Below, one piece after another: positions 48,976-58,001 of a DNA stretch of 64,000 bases. This DNA is from Gemmobacter sp. 24YEA27. GTDB lineage: Bacteria > Pseudomonadota > Alphaproteobacteria > Rhodobacterales > Rhodobacteraceae. The stretch spans positions 186,001-250,000 of the forward strand of contig NZ_JASJPW010000001.1 in the NCBI RefSeq assembly GCF_030052995.1. Direction: 5' to 3'. The notes under the pieces were generated by a model. The model did no database searches and was not told where the DNA came from. It worked only from the letters and a program-made list of their open reading frames with translations. Each line of letters begins with the position of its first letter. Positions within the stretch are counted from its first letter, which is position 1. The translations under genes were made by a program, and so were the position numbers.

Positions 48976-51480
48976 CTATGCTTTCACCCGCAGCGAGCCC
49001 GGATCGTAAAGCGGATCGAGATGCAGTTTCGCGGGCCGGATCTCATTGGCGACGACCAGTTCATACCGCCCCGATTGCAGGAACGCGTCGCTGACGCCCG
49101 CCTCATTACGCACATAGCCAAAGCCGATCGGGCTTTGCAGGCTGTAGCCATAGCCTCCGCTCGTCAGATAGCCGACCGGCTCGCCGTCTCTGAGGATCGT
49201 TTCACGCCCCAGCAGCACCACATCGGCATCGTCAGTGGTGAACCCGGCAAGCCGTTTGACCAGGGCGGCGCCCGCCGCAGCCTCGCAGGCTTTGCGCCCG
49301 ATGAAATCGGTATCGCGTTTCAGCTTGACCGCCCAGCCAAGGCCCGCCTCGAACGGATTGTCATTCGGGGTGATGTCGGATCCCCAGGCGCGGTACCCTT
49401 TTTCCAGCCGCAGGCTTTCAATCGCGCGGTAGCCGGTCGGACTAATGCCATGCGGGGCGCCTGCCGCCATCAGCGCATCGAACACATCGCCTGTACCGGA
49501 AAGAGGCACATGCAACTCCCATCCGAGCTCGCCGACATAGGTGACCCGCAGCGCGCGGACCTGATGGCCGGCGATCTCCAGCGCACGAACCGCGCCAAAG
49601 GGGAAGGCCGCATTCGACACATCCGCCTTTGTGACCGAAGTGAGCACCTCGCGCGCTTTCGGCCCCATCAAAGACAGGGTACCATAATCCTCGGTCACAT
49701 CCCGGATAGCCACATCGCCGGCAGGCAAGTGATCGGCAATCCAGGCAAAGTCATGGGTGCGCGACCCCGTCCCGCTCACGAGGTAAAATCGGTCATCGGC
49801 CAGCCGCGCCACGGTCAGATCGCATTCAATGCCGCCGCGCGAGTTCAGGATCTGGGTATACGTCAGGCGGCCCGGCGCTTTCGCCACATGGTTCGCACAG
49901 ATCAGCTCCAGCGCCTCGGCCGCCCCTGCCCCGGCCACCTCATATTTCGCGAAAGACGACTGGTCGAAGACGCCAACCCCGTCGCGCACCAGACGATGTT
50001 CCCGGCCCACCGCATCAAACCAGTTCTGGCGCCCCATCGAACAGATATCACGCGGCTCTTCGCCCGGGCCGGCAAACCAGTTCGGCCGTTCCCATCCGAG
50101 TTTCGATCCGAACACCGCGCCATGGTCTTTCAGCCGCGTGTAAAGCGGCGAGGTGATGCGCGGGCGCCCGCTTTCATATTCCTCATGCGGGAAGCCGATG
50201 GTGTAATGCTTGCCGTAAGCCTCAAGCGTGCGTTCCTCAACCCAGGCGCGGTCGCGGTGCAGGCCCGAAAAGCGGCGGATATCGACCGACCAGAGATCCA
50301 GCGGCGCCTCGCCCCGCATCACCCATTCCGCCAGCGCCCAGCCCGCCCCGCCGCCCGAGGCGATGCCAAAGGCGTTGAACCCGGCGCCTACAAACATATT
50401 GGCGCATTCCGGCGCGAGACCGAGGATGAAGTTCCCATCCGGGGTGAAGCTTTCCGGCCCGTTGATCATCTGCTTGAGGCCGGTTTCCGCGAGCTTTGGC
50501 ACCCGGGCGATGGCCTCTTTCATATGCTGCTCGAAATGGTCGAAATCATCATCGAAGAGCTGGAATTCCCATTGATCGGGCACATCACCACCAGGAAGCC
50601 CCGTGCGCCAGCTCTGCGGGTTCGGCTCATAGCCCCCCATCACGAGACCGCCGACCTCTTCCTTGAAATAGGTGCGCCGGTCGGGGTCGCGCAAAGTCGG
50701 CGCATCAGACGCGAGACCCTCGATCTTTTCCGTCACGATATACTGGTGTTTGACGGGTTGCAGCGGCACATTGACACCCGCTTTCGCCCCCACCTGCCGC
50801 GCCCATTGCCCGCCGCAATTCACCACCTTTTCACAGGCAATCACGCCCTGATCGGTCTCGACCGCTGTGATACGGTTCCCCTCCATCACGAATCCGGTGA
50901 CGCGGACATGTTCCACCAGCTTCGCACCATGCATCCGCGCGCCTTTGGCCAACGACTGCGTGATGTCCGAAGGGCTGGCCTGCCCGTCCGTCGGCAGCCA
51001 GGAGGCACCGACCAGATCCGAAACATCCATCAGCGGCCACATCCGTTTGACCTCTTCGGGCGAGACGAGATGCATCTCCATTCCGAAGCTTCTCGCGGTG
51101 GTGGCGAGGCGGCGATACTCGGTCCAGCGATCCTCATTGGTCGCAAGCCGCAGACAGCCGGTCATCTTCCAGCCGGTTTCAAGCCCGGTCTCGGCGGCGA
51201 GTGATTTATACAGATCAACGGAATATTTCAGAACCCTGGTGATCGAGGCCGAAGAGCGCAACTGCCCCACCAGCCCCGCCGCGTGCCAGGTCGACCCCGA
51301 TGTGATCTTGCCCTGTTCCAGCAGGATCACATCCGCCTTGTGATCGCGCGCCAGGTGATAGGCGGTCGAGCAGCCGATAATACCGCCCCCGATCACCACG
51401 ATCTGGGCATGTGCGGGAGGGTCTGCGACATCAGGTTTTCTTTCCGTAAGCTGAGCGGTAATGGTCGAGCGCGATCTCAA
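48976..51480 (-). CDS. FAD-dependent dehydrogenase with GcvT domain (dimethylglycine/sarcosine dehydrogenase-like)
   Basis: An enzyme of about 820 residues. The N-terminal FAD domain has VVIGGGIIGCSTAYHLA and the STWHAAGL motif whose His carries FAD covalently in dimethylglycine dehydrogenase; the C-terminal half is a tetrahydrofolate-binding GcvT-type domain. It should remove an N-methyl group and pass it to folate. The intact frame begins with a TTG at 51480 inside the upstream gene. A better start is the ATG at 51431, which overlaps the kinase TGA; it joins the frame if one base is restored near 51415-51421, reading MSQTLPAHAQ. Confidence 0.88.
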   Translation of the reverse strand: MRSRSTITAQLTERKPDVADPPAHAQIVVIGGGIIGCSTAYHLARDHKADVILLEQGKITSGSTWHAAGLVGQLRSSASITRVLKYSVDLYKSLAAETGLETGWKMTGCLRLATNEDRWTEYRRLATTARSFGMEMHLVSPEEVKRMWPLMDVSDLVGASWLPTDGQASPSDITQSLAKGARMHGAKLVEHVRVTGFVMEGNRITAVETDQGVIACEKVVNCGGQWARQVGAKAGVNVPLQPVKHQYIVTEKIEGLASDAPTLRDPDRRTYFKEEVGGLVMGGYEPNPQSWRTGLPGGDVPDQWEFQLFDDDFDHFEQHMKEAIARVPKLAETGLKQMINGPESFTPDGNFILGLAPECANMFVGAGFNAFGIASGGGAGWALAEWVMRGEAPLDLWSVDIRRFSGLHRDRAWVEERTLEAYGKHYTIGFPHEEYESGRPRITSPLYTRLKDHGAVFGSKLGWERPNWFAGPGEEPRDICSMGRQNWFDAVGREHRLVRDGVGVFDQSSFAKYEVAGAGAAEALELICANHVAKAPGRLTYTQILNSRGGIECDLTVARLADDRFYLVSGTGSRTHDFAWIADHLPAGDVAIRDVTEDYGTLSLMGPKAREVLTSVTKADVSNAAFPFGAVRALEIAGHQVRALRVTYVGELGWELHVPLSGTGDVFDALMAAGAPHGISPTGYRAIESLRLEKGYRAWGSDITPNDNPFEAGLGWAVKLKRDTDFIGRKACEAAAGAALVKRLAGFTTDDADVVLLGRETILRDGEPVGYLTSGGYGYSLQSPIGFGYVRNEAGVSDAFLQSGRYELVVANEIRPAKLHLDPLYDPGSLRVKA

Positions 51481-52339
51481 ACCGCGCGAGGTTTTCTTCG
51501 GTATAGGCCGGGTAATCGGTGCCGGGCGCGTTCAGATACAGCTCGGACGCCATGCTCCACATCGCCTCACGCAAAAGGCTGGCGCATTGCATCGCCGCCA
51601 TAGCGCGCAAGAGGTCGCGGGACGGCGCCTCGCCGAAATAGGCGCGCAACAGCGTGTTCGTCTCGGTCACCGAAAAGCCCGCATTCGATGACACGCCGGC
51701 CAGGTCGAACATGGCCGTCGAGAATCCGGCATATTCAAAATCGATCAGCCAGAGCCGGTTGCCATCATCGAGAAAATTCGCCGGAAGCAGGTCATTGTGG
51801 CTGAAAATGATCGGCAGCGGGATCTGCGCTTCCTCCAGCTCATCAGCCAATGCGAGGTAGCGTGGCAGATCCGCCAGTTTGCGGCTGCCGCCCGTCCGCA
51901 AAGTGCGGGCATAATCGCGAATCACATGGAAGGGCCAGAAGATGAATCCCGGCCCCGAGACATGGCGCCCCATCTCGCGGTGGAAATCGCGGATCAGCCG
52001 TGCCAGCCCGTCGATATTGCCCCGCACATCACCGGCGTTGAACGTATGCGCGCTCAGGTGGCGGCTGACCATGACACCCGGCCCGGCGAATTCGACCGCC
52101 GGGGCGAAACCGGCCGCTTCAGCGGCGCGGGCGGTCATGATCTCGCGCTCGCGGATCACGTGGTGGAACGGATAATCCTTGCCAAAGCGCACCACATGGC
52201 CGCCCTGCTCATCGCGCACCAGCCAGCTTTCATTGCTGATACCGCCCAGAAGCGGCGCAATGCTGATGTCGCCCTGCCAAACTGGCAGCGCCCCGATGAT
52301 CGCCGCCTTCTCTGGCGGAACTCTTGTCTCTCCGGTCAT
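51431..52339 (-). CDS. Choline/ethanolamine kinase-like phosphotransferase
   Basis: A 302-residue APH/choline-kinase fold enzyme. The Brenner-type catalytic motif FSHNDLLPANFL and the metal-binding LIDFEYAGFS are intact; the N-terminal region has GGISNESWLV. In eukaryotic and bacterial relatives these phosphorylate choline or ethanolamine with ATP. The ATG at 52339 has GGGGGG upstream. It is coupled to the FAD/GcvT gene and lies near eutH, which fits an amino-alcohol substrate. Confidence 0.85.
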   Translation of the reverse strand: MTGETRVPPEKAAIIGALPVWQGDISIAPLLGGISNESWLVRDEQGGHVVRFGKDYPFHHVIREREIMTARAAEAAGFAPAVEFAGPGVMVSRHLSAHTFNAGDVRGNIDGLARLIRDFHREMGRHVSGPGFIFWPFHVIRDYARTLRTGGSRKLADLPRYLALADELEEAQIPLPIIFSHNDLLPANFLDDGNRLWLIDFEYAGFSTAMFDLAGVSSNAGFSVTETNTLLRAYFGEAPSRDLLRAMAAMQCASLLREAMWSMASELYLNAPGTDYPAYTEENLARFEIALDHYRSAYGKKT

Positions 52340-52419
52340 AGCCCCCCCTGCAGTCTGTCGCCGCATGTTGCGTAAGACTGGCGGTGGCTTTGGGATTGCG
52401 TCAACAAAAATGTGGATTT

Positions 52420-52456
52420 ATGACCGATCTTGACCGGTTATTGTGGAATCGGTCAT
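52420..52456. promoter_or_regulatory. Inverted repeat between the kinase and DeoR genes
   Basis: ATGACCGAT (52420-52428) and ATCGGTCAT (52448-52456) are a perfect 9-bp inverted repeat, with an extra GACCGGT between them. The location between divergent genes, 47 bases before the DeoR start, suggests the DeoR operator. Confidence 0.55.
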
Positions 52457-52502
52457 TATTTCGCGCCAAAGCTGCGCAAACGGTCACGACAACAGGGCTT
52501 TC

Positions 52503-53264
52503 ATGGATCACTCTCCGCGTCACGGCCAGATTCTCGCGATACTGTCCGGCCAGGGAACAGCCGGAATCAACGAGCTTGCCGAACGGCTGCGTGTCTCGGC
52601 CGAGACCATTCGTCGCGATGTGAAGACACTCGCCGCGCAGGGTGAGATCGTGCGGATGCATGGCATGATCGGGCTGGCGTCGACGCTGCGTGAGGCCCCG
52701 TTCGAGCGGCGGATGCGCGAAAACCGCGCGGCGAAAGACATCATCGTGCGGCGCGCCGCCGCGACGATCCGTGACGGGGATTCGGTGATGCTGGATACCG
52801 GAACAACGACGAGCCTGCTGGCACGCGCGCTTTTGCAGCATCATCGGCTGGTGGTGGTGACGAATTCTTCAGACATTGCCCGCACACTGGCCACGGTGAA
52901 CGGCAACCAGGTCTATATGGCGGGCGGCAGGCTGCGGAGCGACAGTGGCGCGTCCTTCGGGGTCTCGGCGATAGATTTTGTCAGCCGGTTCAGCGTTGAT
53001 CATGCGGTGATTTCGGTCGGGGCGATCGATGCCCTGACCGGGGTGATGGATTACGATCTGGAGGAGGCGGAATTCGCCCTCGCCGTTCTGCGCTGCGGCC
53101 GCAGGCGGGTGGTGGTGACGGATGCGACGAAATTCGGGGTGCAGGGTCTGGTGCAGGTCTGCGGCTTTGACGCGATTGACGAGGTGATCTGTGACCAGCC
53201 GCCGCCGCCGGATCTCGAGGCCGCGCTGCAGGCCGGAGGCGTGCTGATCCGCGCCAGCGACTGA
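52503..53264 (+). CDS. DeoR/GlpR-family regulator
   Basis: A 253-residue repressor. The N-terminal HTH (GINELAERLRVSAETIRRDVKTLAAQG) and the C-terminal sugar-phosphate sensor (MLDTGTTTSLLARAL, VVVTNS, GAIDALTGVMDYDLEEAEF) are typical. The effector of this family is usually a phosphorylated metabolite. That fits control of the divergent kinase gene, whose product would make one. The start at 52503 gives normal length. Confidence 0.9.
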   Translation: MDHSPRHGQILAILSGQGTAGINELAERLRVSAETIRRDVKTLAAQGEIVRMHGMIGLASTLREAPFERRMRENRAAKDIIVRRAAATIRDGDSVMLDTGTTTSLLARALLQHHRLVVVTNSSDIARTLATVNGNQVYMAGGRLRSDSGASFGVSAIDFVSRFSVDHAVISVGAIDALTGVMDYDLEEAEFALAVLRCGRRRVVVTDATKFGVQGLVQVCGFDAIDEVICDQPPPPDLEAALQAGGVLIRASD

Positions 53265-53279
53265 ACCGGCGCCGCGCCC

Positions 53280-54466
53280 TCAGTCCCCGAGAAATTCGCG
53301 CCAGCGCCGGATCAGATAATTATGTTCGGGCATGATGGTCGACCAGACGGCGATGCGGGCGACACGGTCCTGATAGCTGCCGCCTTCGCGCCGCTCGCCG
53401 CGCCGGACCACGATCTGCCCGTCACTGCCCGCAAGATCTTCGCAGGCAGGCTCGCCCGCATACCAGAAGGCCCATTCGGCCGGCGTCAGCGTGTCGCGAA
53501 GCGGCTGGACCACCGACATGTAATAGCCCTGCCGCGCCATGATCGCCCCGGGCACACCATCGAGCCACCAGTTGAGCCAGGCATAGGCCATCTCAAGCCG
53601 CTCGCCCGACAGTGCCGCCGAAAGGCAAAGCCCGGAATGCCAGCCACGATATCCCTCGCCCGGCACCGCGTAATGCAGATCGCGCCCCATGGCCCGCATC
53701 GCGTAATAGGCGGGCGACCACAAAGCCGAGATCACCGGCCCGCCACCGCTGCCCTGTGGCGTCATCAGCCGCACCGCATCATCAGATGTCGCCCAGAAGC
53801 GTGTAAAATGACCCGACCGGCGCAGGGGCATCAGCACGGCGAAAAGTGCGTCGATCTCTTCGATGGTCAGATCGCCCGGATCGGCGATGTCGACCAGCCC
53901 GGCCGCCCGCGCCGCCAGCGCAAGCTCTACCACGCTTGCAGCCGGATCAGCGGCGAGGGCCGCGCGCCCATGCCAGCGCCCATCGAGAAGCCAGGCCCAG
54001 CTTTCGGCCTCTCCCGCGCGGCGCAACGCCGACATCTCTGGCGTCCAGACGAAGCTGTCCACGTTGTAAGTTGTTGGCAACATGGATATTTGCGGGCCTC
54101 TCCGGGCTGCGGCCAGGCTGCAAGGCTGCGATCAGATTGCGCATAAAGGAGGCTTCCGGGCCAGCTGCCAGGCTGCCGCCCATTGGCGCCGGGGCGCGTT
54201 CCGGCGATGGTCACCTCATCCCACCGCGCGAGCCGCGTCGTGTCGATCGGGCGGATCGAGGCCGCCGTCCATAAAAGATCCAGCGAATGGAACCACTGAT
54301 CATAAACATCGAAGCTCTCGGGCGCCATCACGCCGCGGCGTTGGCAATCGAGCCCGTCCAGCACCTCGAACTGAATGCCGAACGGCAAATCTGCCGCCGC
54401 CCGCGCGCGCAGTTCAGGCGTCAGGGTCGCAGGTGTTCCGATCACGCGCAGTACGGTATCCGTCAT
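53280..54466 (-). CDS. Solute-binding-protein homologue without export signal, frameshifted
   Basis: This is a paralogue of the exported binding protein encoded from 55780: FWATSDDAVRLM, LWSPAYYAM, GEGYRGWHSG, YAWLNWWLDG and ARQGYYMSV each have a counterpart there. The N terminus (MTDTVLRVIGTPATLTPELR) is hydrophilic, with neither Sec nor Tat signal. As written the frame breaks near 54094; one extra base there joins both parts into about 395 residues through QISMLPTTYNVDSF. Its ATG overlaps the GntR stop, so the two are co-translated. A cytoplasmic ligand sensor working with GntR is my inference. Confidence 0.72.
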
Positions 54467-55533
54467 AGGCCCCCCTGATGCGCCGGAATCAGCCAGGCCA
54501 CCCGGCGCGGCGGCGGCAGGAGCGACAGCACCCTGAGGCGCGCCAGCGTAAGCCTCCCGATCCGCAGCAGATGGCTGCGCATCAGAACCTGCGCCGCCTC
54601 GGCTTCGTCCCGGCCCAGGTGATGCAGGATCCGCGCGTAATCGAGCAAGGCGGCCAGGTCATCGGTCAGCGGAAAATGGTGACGGAAGAGATGCGGCACC
54701 ACCAACGAGATCTGATTGCGCCGGATCGAGGCCAGAAGGCGCGAATTCCGCAGACCGGCGAACATCTCCTGAAACATCGCCTGGTCGATCTGATCCAGGG
54801 CCTGGGGCTCGACCTGCGGGAAGGCGCGGATCAGCGCCGCGATCCGCGCCTCGAGCCGCGCGAGCCAGGCCCGGTCAAGGCCAGGCAGCACCTGGTCCAG
54901 CGCCGCCGGTTCCATCAGCGCCCGCATTTCCAGCGTCTCGCGCAGATCGCGCGCGGTCATCTGGCCGACGATCCAATGCGATTTGCTGTCCTTGTCGACC
55001 AAGCGCCGGTCCATCAGCCGCCAGAGCACCTCGCGCGCGACGGTCCGGCTGACATTGAAATGGTCGCCAAGCGCCGCCTCCTGAATGCGCCAGGAGCCAA
55101 AGGGCATGGCGGCGGTGATTTCCTCGCGCACCTCGTCGAAAATCCGCTCCCAGGAGGGCGAGCGGTCGATTTCCTCCGGCTCGCCGGTGAGAATCTGGTG
55201 GAGCTGGCGCAGCGCCAGCTGCACCGGCGCGGCCTGACCGACCTTAAAGCCCTGACCACCGGCCTCGAAGATCAGCCCGGCCTCGGCCAGAAGGGCCAGC
55301 GCACGGCGCACCGGGGCCCGGCTGACGCCGAGCTGCCCGGCAACCGGCGCTTCTTTCAGCACTGTCCCGGGCGGCAGCTCCCCGCTGCTGATCTTTCGGG
55401 ACAGGAGGTCGCGAATCGAGACATAGAGAAAGGCCGGCCGTGACCCCGCCGCCCCCATCGACATCGCCGGCCGGGCGATCATCGGGGCAGATTCGGCAGT
55501 GTTTTGGCTCAACCGTCCGATCTTTCTGTCCAT
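54463..55533 (-). CDS. GntR-family regulator with two winged-helix domains
   Basis: A 356-residue regulator of unusual build. The first GntR wHTH spans about 35-90 (VLKEAPVAGQLGVSRAPVRR), a second similar wHTH about 128-190 (RIQEAALGDHFNVSRTVARE), and an FCD-like effector domain about 193-335 (RETLEMRALMEPAALD). Most GntR proteins have one HTH. It is divergent from the transport operon across a 246-base gap and coupled to the signal-less binding protein. The start at 55533 is chosen; the frame extends further without homology. Confidence 0.85.
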   Translation of the reverse strand: MDRKIGRLSQNTAESAPMIARPAMSMGAAGSRPAFLYVSIRDLLSRKISSGELPPGTVLKEAPVAGQLGVSRAPVRRALALLAEAGLIFEAGGQGFKVGQAAPVQLALRQLHQILTGEPEEIDRSPSWERIFDEVREEITAAMPFGSWRIQEAALGDHFNVSRTVAREVLWRLMDRRLVDKDSKSHWIVGQMTARDLRETLEMRALMEPAALDQVLPGLDRAWLARLEARIAALIRAFPQVEPQALDQIDQAMFQEMFAGLRNSRLLASIRRNQISLVVPHLFRHHFPLTDDLAALLDYARILHHLGRDEAEAAQVLMRSHLLRIGRLTLARLRVLSLLPPPRRVAWLIPAHQGGL

Positions 55534-55779
55534 CGCATACAAAGGCCGCCCACACCCCGGCAAATACAGGGCAATTTGCCCAAAAAAGTGGCACATCCGG
55601 CACTGAGCCCGAAGTATGCGACCATGCTTTACATCTTTCCAGATATAAATTGTGCATTGCATCCCAAGAACACTTTGCTAGCGTACTTGTCAGAGTGATA
55701 TCCGCTCCGGATAGTTCCCATCAGCGCCCGACCGGTCAGAAGACCCGGCAGGCCACCTCCAGCAACAGGGAGAATGACC
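55534..55779. promoter_or_regulatory. Divergent promoter region of the GntR and transport operons
   Basis: A 246-base region, AT-rich at about 55620-55700, must hold promoters for both operons and presumably GntR sites. I see no clear long palindrome in it. Confidence 0.5.
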
Positions 55780-57069
55780 ATGACGACCAGCAAGAAACCG
55801 GGCCTCAGCCGCCGGGGCTTTATGAAAGCCTCAGCCGCCGGAGCCGGCGCGGCAGTGGGTTCGGGGATTCTCGGCGCGCCGATGATCTGGGCCCAGACGA
55901 TCAAGGACATCACGCTCAACCAGGTGGGGCCCTCTTATTCGGTGATCGCCGATATCTGCGAAAAAGCCTCAGCCGATCTCGGCTTCAAAATCGTGCCCCA
56001 AACCGCTGACAGCACCTCGCTGATGGCCAAGGTGGTGAACCAGCCCGAGACCATCGACATTGCCGATCTGGAATTCTGGGCGATGCAGAAGGTCTGGCGC
56101 TCGGGCCAGCTGCAGCCGGTCGAAGTGGCGAAGATCGCGAAATGGGGCGATATCACGCCGGTGATGAAGGACGGCAAGAATTTCGACGGTTCCGCCCAGT
56201 CGATGCAGGGCACCACACCGGTCAAGGTGATGTATACCGGCGGCCCGGGCGACACCGCCTTTTCTGCCAGCCCGACCGATTTTGCCACCACGATGCCGAC
56301 CATCTTCAATGCTGACACGGTCGGCATCCGCCCGGACCTGATCGGGCGCCCGGTGGAAAGCTGGGGCGAGCTGTTCAACCCGGAATTCAAGGGCAAGACC
56401 GCGCTGGTGAACATCCCGCAGATCGGCATCATGGACGCCGCCATGGCGATGGAGGCTCTGGGCGAGCTGACCTATGGCGACAAGGGCAACATGACGAAGG
56501 AAGAGATCGACACCACGATCAACCGCCTGATCGAGCTGAAGAAAGCCGGTCAGTTCCGGGCTTTCTGGTCGACCTTTGACGAATCGGTCAACCTGATGGC
56601 GGGCGGCGAGGTGGTGATCCAGTCGATGTGGTCGCCCGCCGTGACGGCGGTGAAATCGCGCGGCACCGCCTGCGTCTATCAGGGGCTGAAAGAGGGCTAT
56701 CGCGGCTGGGGCCTTGGCATGGGGCTGATGAACCATCTCGAAGGCATCAAACTTGAAGCCGCCTATGAATATCTGAACTGGTATCTCTCGGGCTGGCAGG
56801 GCGCATTCATCGCGCGTCAGGGCTATTATTCCTCGGTGCCGACCACGGCAAAGGAACAGCTGACCGCGAATGAATGGGGCTATTGGTACGAAGGCCAGGC
56901 CGCGCAAGAGGACATCCTCGACCCTTATGGCGCGGTGATGGACAAGGCGGGCGCGGTGCGCGATGGCGGCTCGTTCGAGGCCCGTATGGGCAATGTCGCC
57001 TGCTGGAACACTGTGATGGATGAAGAGCGCTACATGGTGCAGCGCTGGAACGAATTCGTCTCGGCCTGA
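55780..57069 (+). CDS. ABC transporter solute-binding protein, Tat-exported (PotD-like)
   Basis: A 429-residue periplasmic binding protein. The N terminus carries a twin-arginine signal (LSRRGFMKASAAGAGAAVG) ending near IWAQ. The fold is of the spermidine/putrescine-type binding proteins, with EGYRGWGLGM and EYLNWYLSGWQGAF near the C terminus. The ATG at 55780 is favoured over 55774 because AGGGAGA ends at 55773. Tat export implies that it folds, perhaps with a cofactor or metal, before export. Confidence 0.9.
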   Translation: MTTSKKPGLSRRGFMKASAAGAGAAVGSGILGAPMIWAQTIKDITLNQVGPSYSVIADICEKASADLGFKIVPQTADSTSLMAKVVNQPETIDIADLEFWAMQKVWRSGQLQPVEVAKIAKWGDITPVMKDGKNFDGSAQSMQGTTPVKVMYTGGPGDTAFSASPTDFATTMPTIFNADTVGIRPDLIGRPVESWGELFNPEFKGKTALVNIPQIGIMDAAMAMEALGELTYGDKGNMTKEEIDTTINRLIELKKAGQFRAFWSTFDESVNLMAGGEVVIQSMWSPAVTAVKSRGTACVYQGLKEGYRGWGLGMGLMNHLEGIKLEAAYEYLNWYLSGWQGAFIARQGYYSSVPTTAKEQLTANEWGYWYEGQAAQEDILDPYGAVMDKAGAVRDGGSFEARMGNVACWNTVMDEERYMVQRWNEFVSA

Positions 57070-57121
57070 TCCATTTTCCGGCGGGGTCACAGCCCCGCCG
57101 GCACTCTCACGAGGTTCATCA

Positions 57122-57994
57122 ATGTCGCGTTCTTCCGGGCGGTCTTCGCCGCTGACGCCCTATCTCCAGGTCGCGCCGCTGGCGCTGATCATGCTGGCGA
57201 TGGTGGGCATTCCGCTGATCACAGTGTTGCTTTTAAGCTTCTGGCAGACCGATGGCATCACGATCTACCCGGAATTCACCTGGGACAACTACGCTCAGGT
57301 GCTGACCTCGCCGGTCACGCTGACGCTGTTCCTGAACACGCTGAAATATGCCGCGCTGACCCTGATCGCGACCATGCTGATCGGCTTTACCTGTTCGTAT
57401 TTCCTGGTGTTCCATGTGCGGAACCTGAAATGGCAGATCGGGTTGTTCTTGCTCTGCACGATTCCATTCTGGACGTCGAACGTCATCCGCATGGTGTCCT
57501 GGATCCCGTTTCTGGGCCGCGAAGGCGTCTTCAACCAGGCGCTGATATCAGCCGGGGTGATCGATCAACCGCTTGATATCCTGCTTTATTCCGACTTTGC
57601 AGTGGTCCTGACCTATATCCATCTGTTCACGCTGTTCATGATCGTGCCGATCTTCAACTCGATGGCCAAGATCAACCCGAACCTGATCGAGGCCGCCCGC
57701 GATGCCGGCGCCTCGGGCTGGCAGATCCTCTGGACGGTGATCGTACCGCTGTCTCGCACCGGGATCGCACTTGGCTCGATCTTCGTCGTCACGCTGGTGA
57801 TGGGCGACTTCTTCGTCGTCCGTGTCATGAGCGGCGGACAAAGCGCATCGGTCGTCTCGGCGATGAAGAACCAGATCGACCAGTTGTTCTACCCGGAAGC
57901 TGCCGCGATGGCGGTCCTGCTGATCGTGGTCGTGTTGCTGATGGTCTCGGCGATTCTGAGGATCGTCGATATCCGCTCTGAACTGGCGAAGTGA
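57122..57994 (+). CDS. ABC transporter permease (PotB-like)
   Basis: A 290-residue inner-membrane permease with six helices. The coupling loop reads IEAARDAGASGWQILWTVIVPLS. It follows the binding-protein gene by 52 bases and precedes the second permease by 7. Confidence 0.92.
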   Translation: MSRSSGRSSPLTPYLQVAPLALIMLAMVGIPLITVLLLSFWQTDGITIYPEFTWDNYAQVLTSPVTLTLFLNTLKYAALTLIATMLIGFTCSYFLVFHVRNLKWQIGLFLLCTIPFWTSNVIRMVSWIPFLGREGVFNQALISAGVIDQPLDILLYSDFAVVLTYIHLFTLFMIVPIFNSMAKINPNLIEAARDAGASGWQILWTVIVPLSRTGIALGSIFVVTLVMGDFFVVRVMSGGQSASVVSAMKNQIDQLFYPEAAAMAVLLIVVVLLMVSAILRIVDIRSELAK

Positions 57995-58001
57995 GGGTCG
58001 A

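Noticed and set aside
48925..51204. 759-codon plus-strand frame
   Set aside because: Antisense to the FAD/GcvT dehydrogenase, which has intact cofactor motifs.
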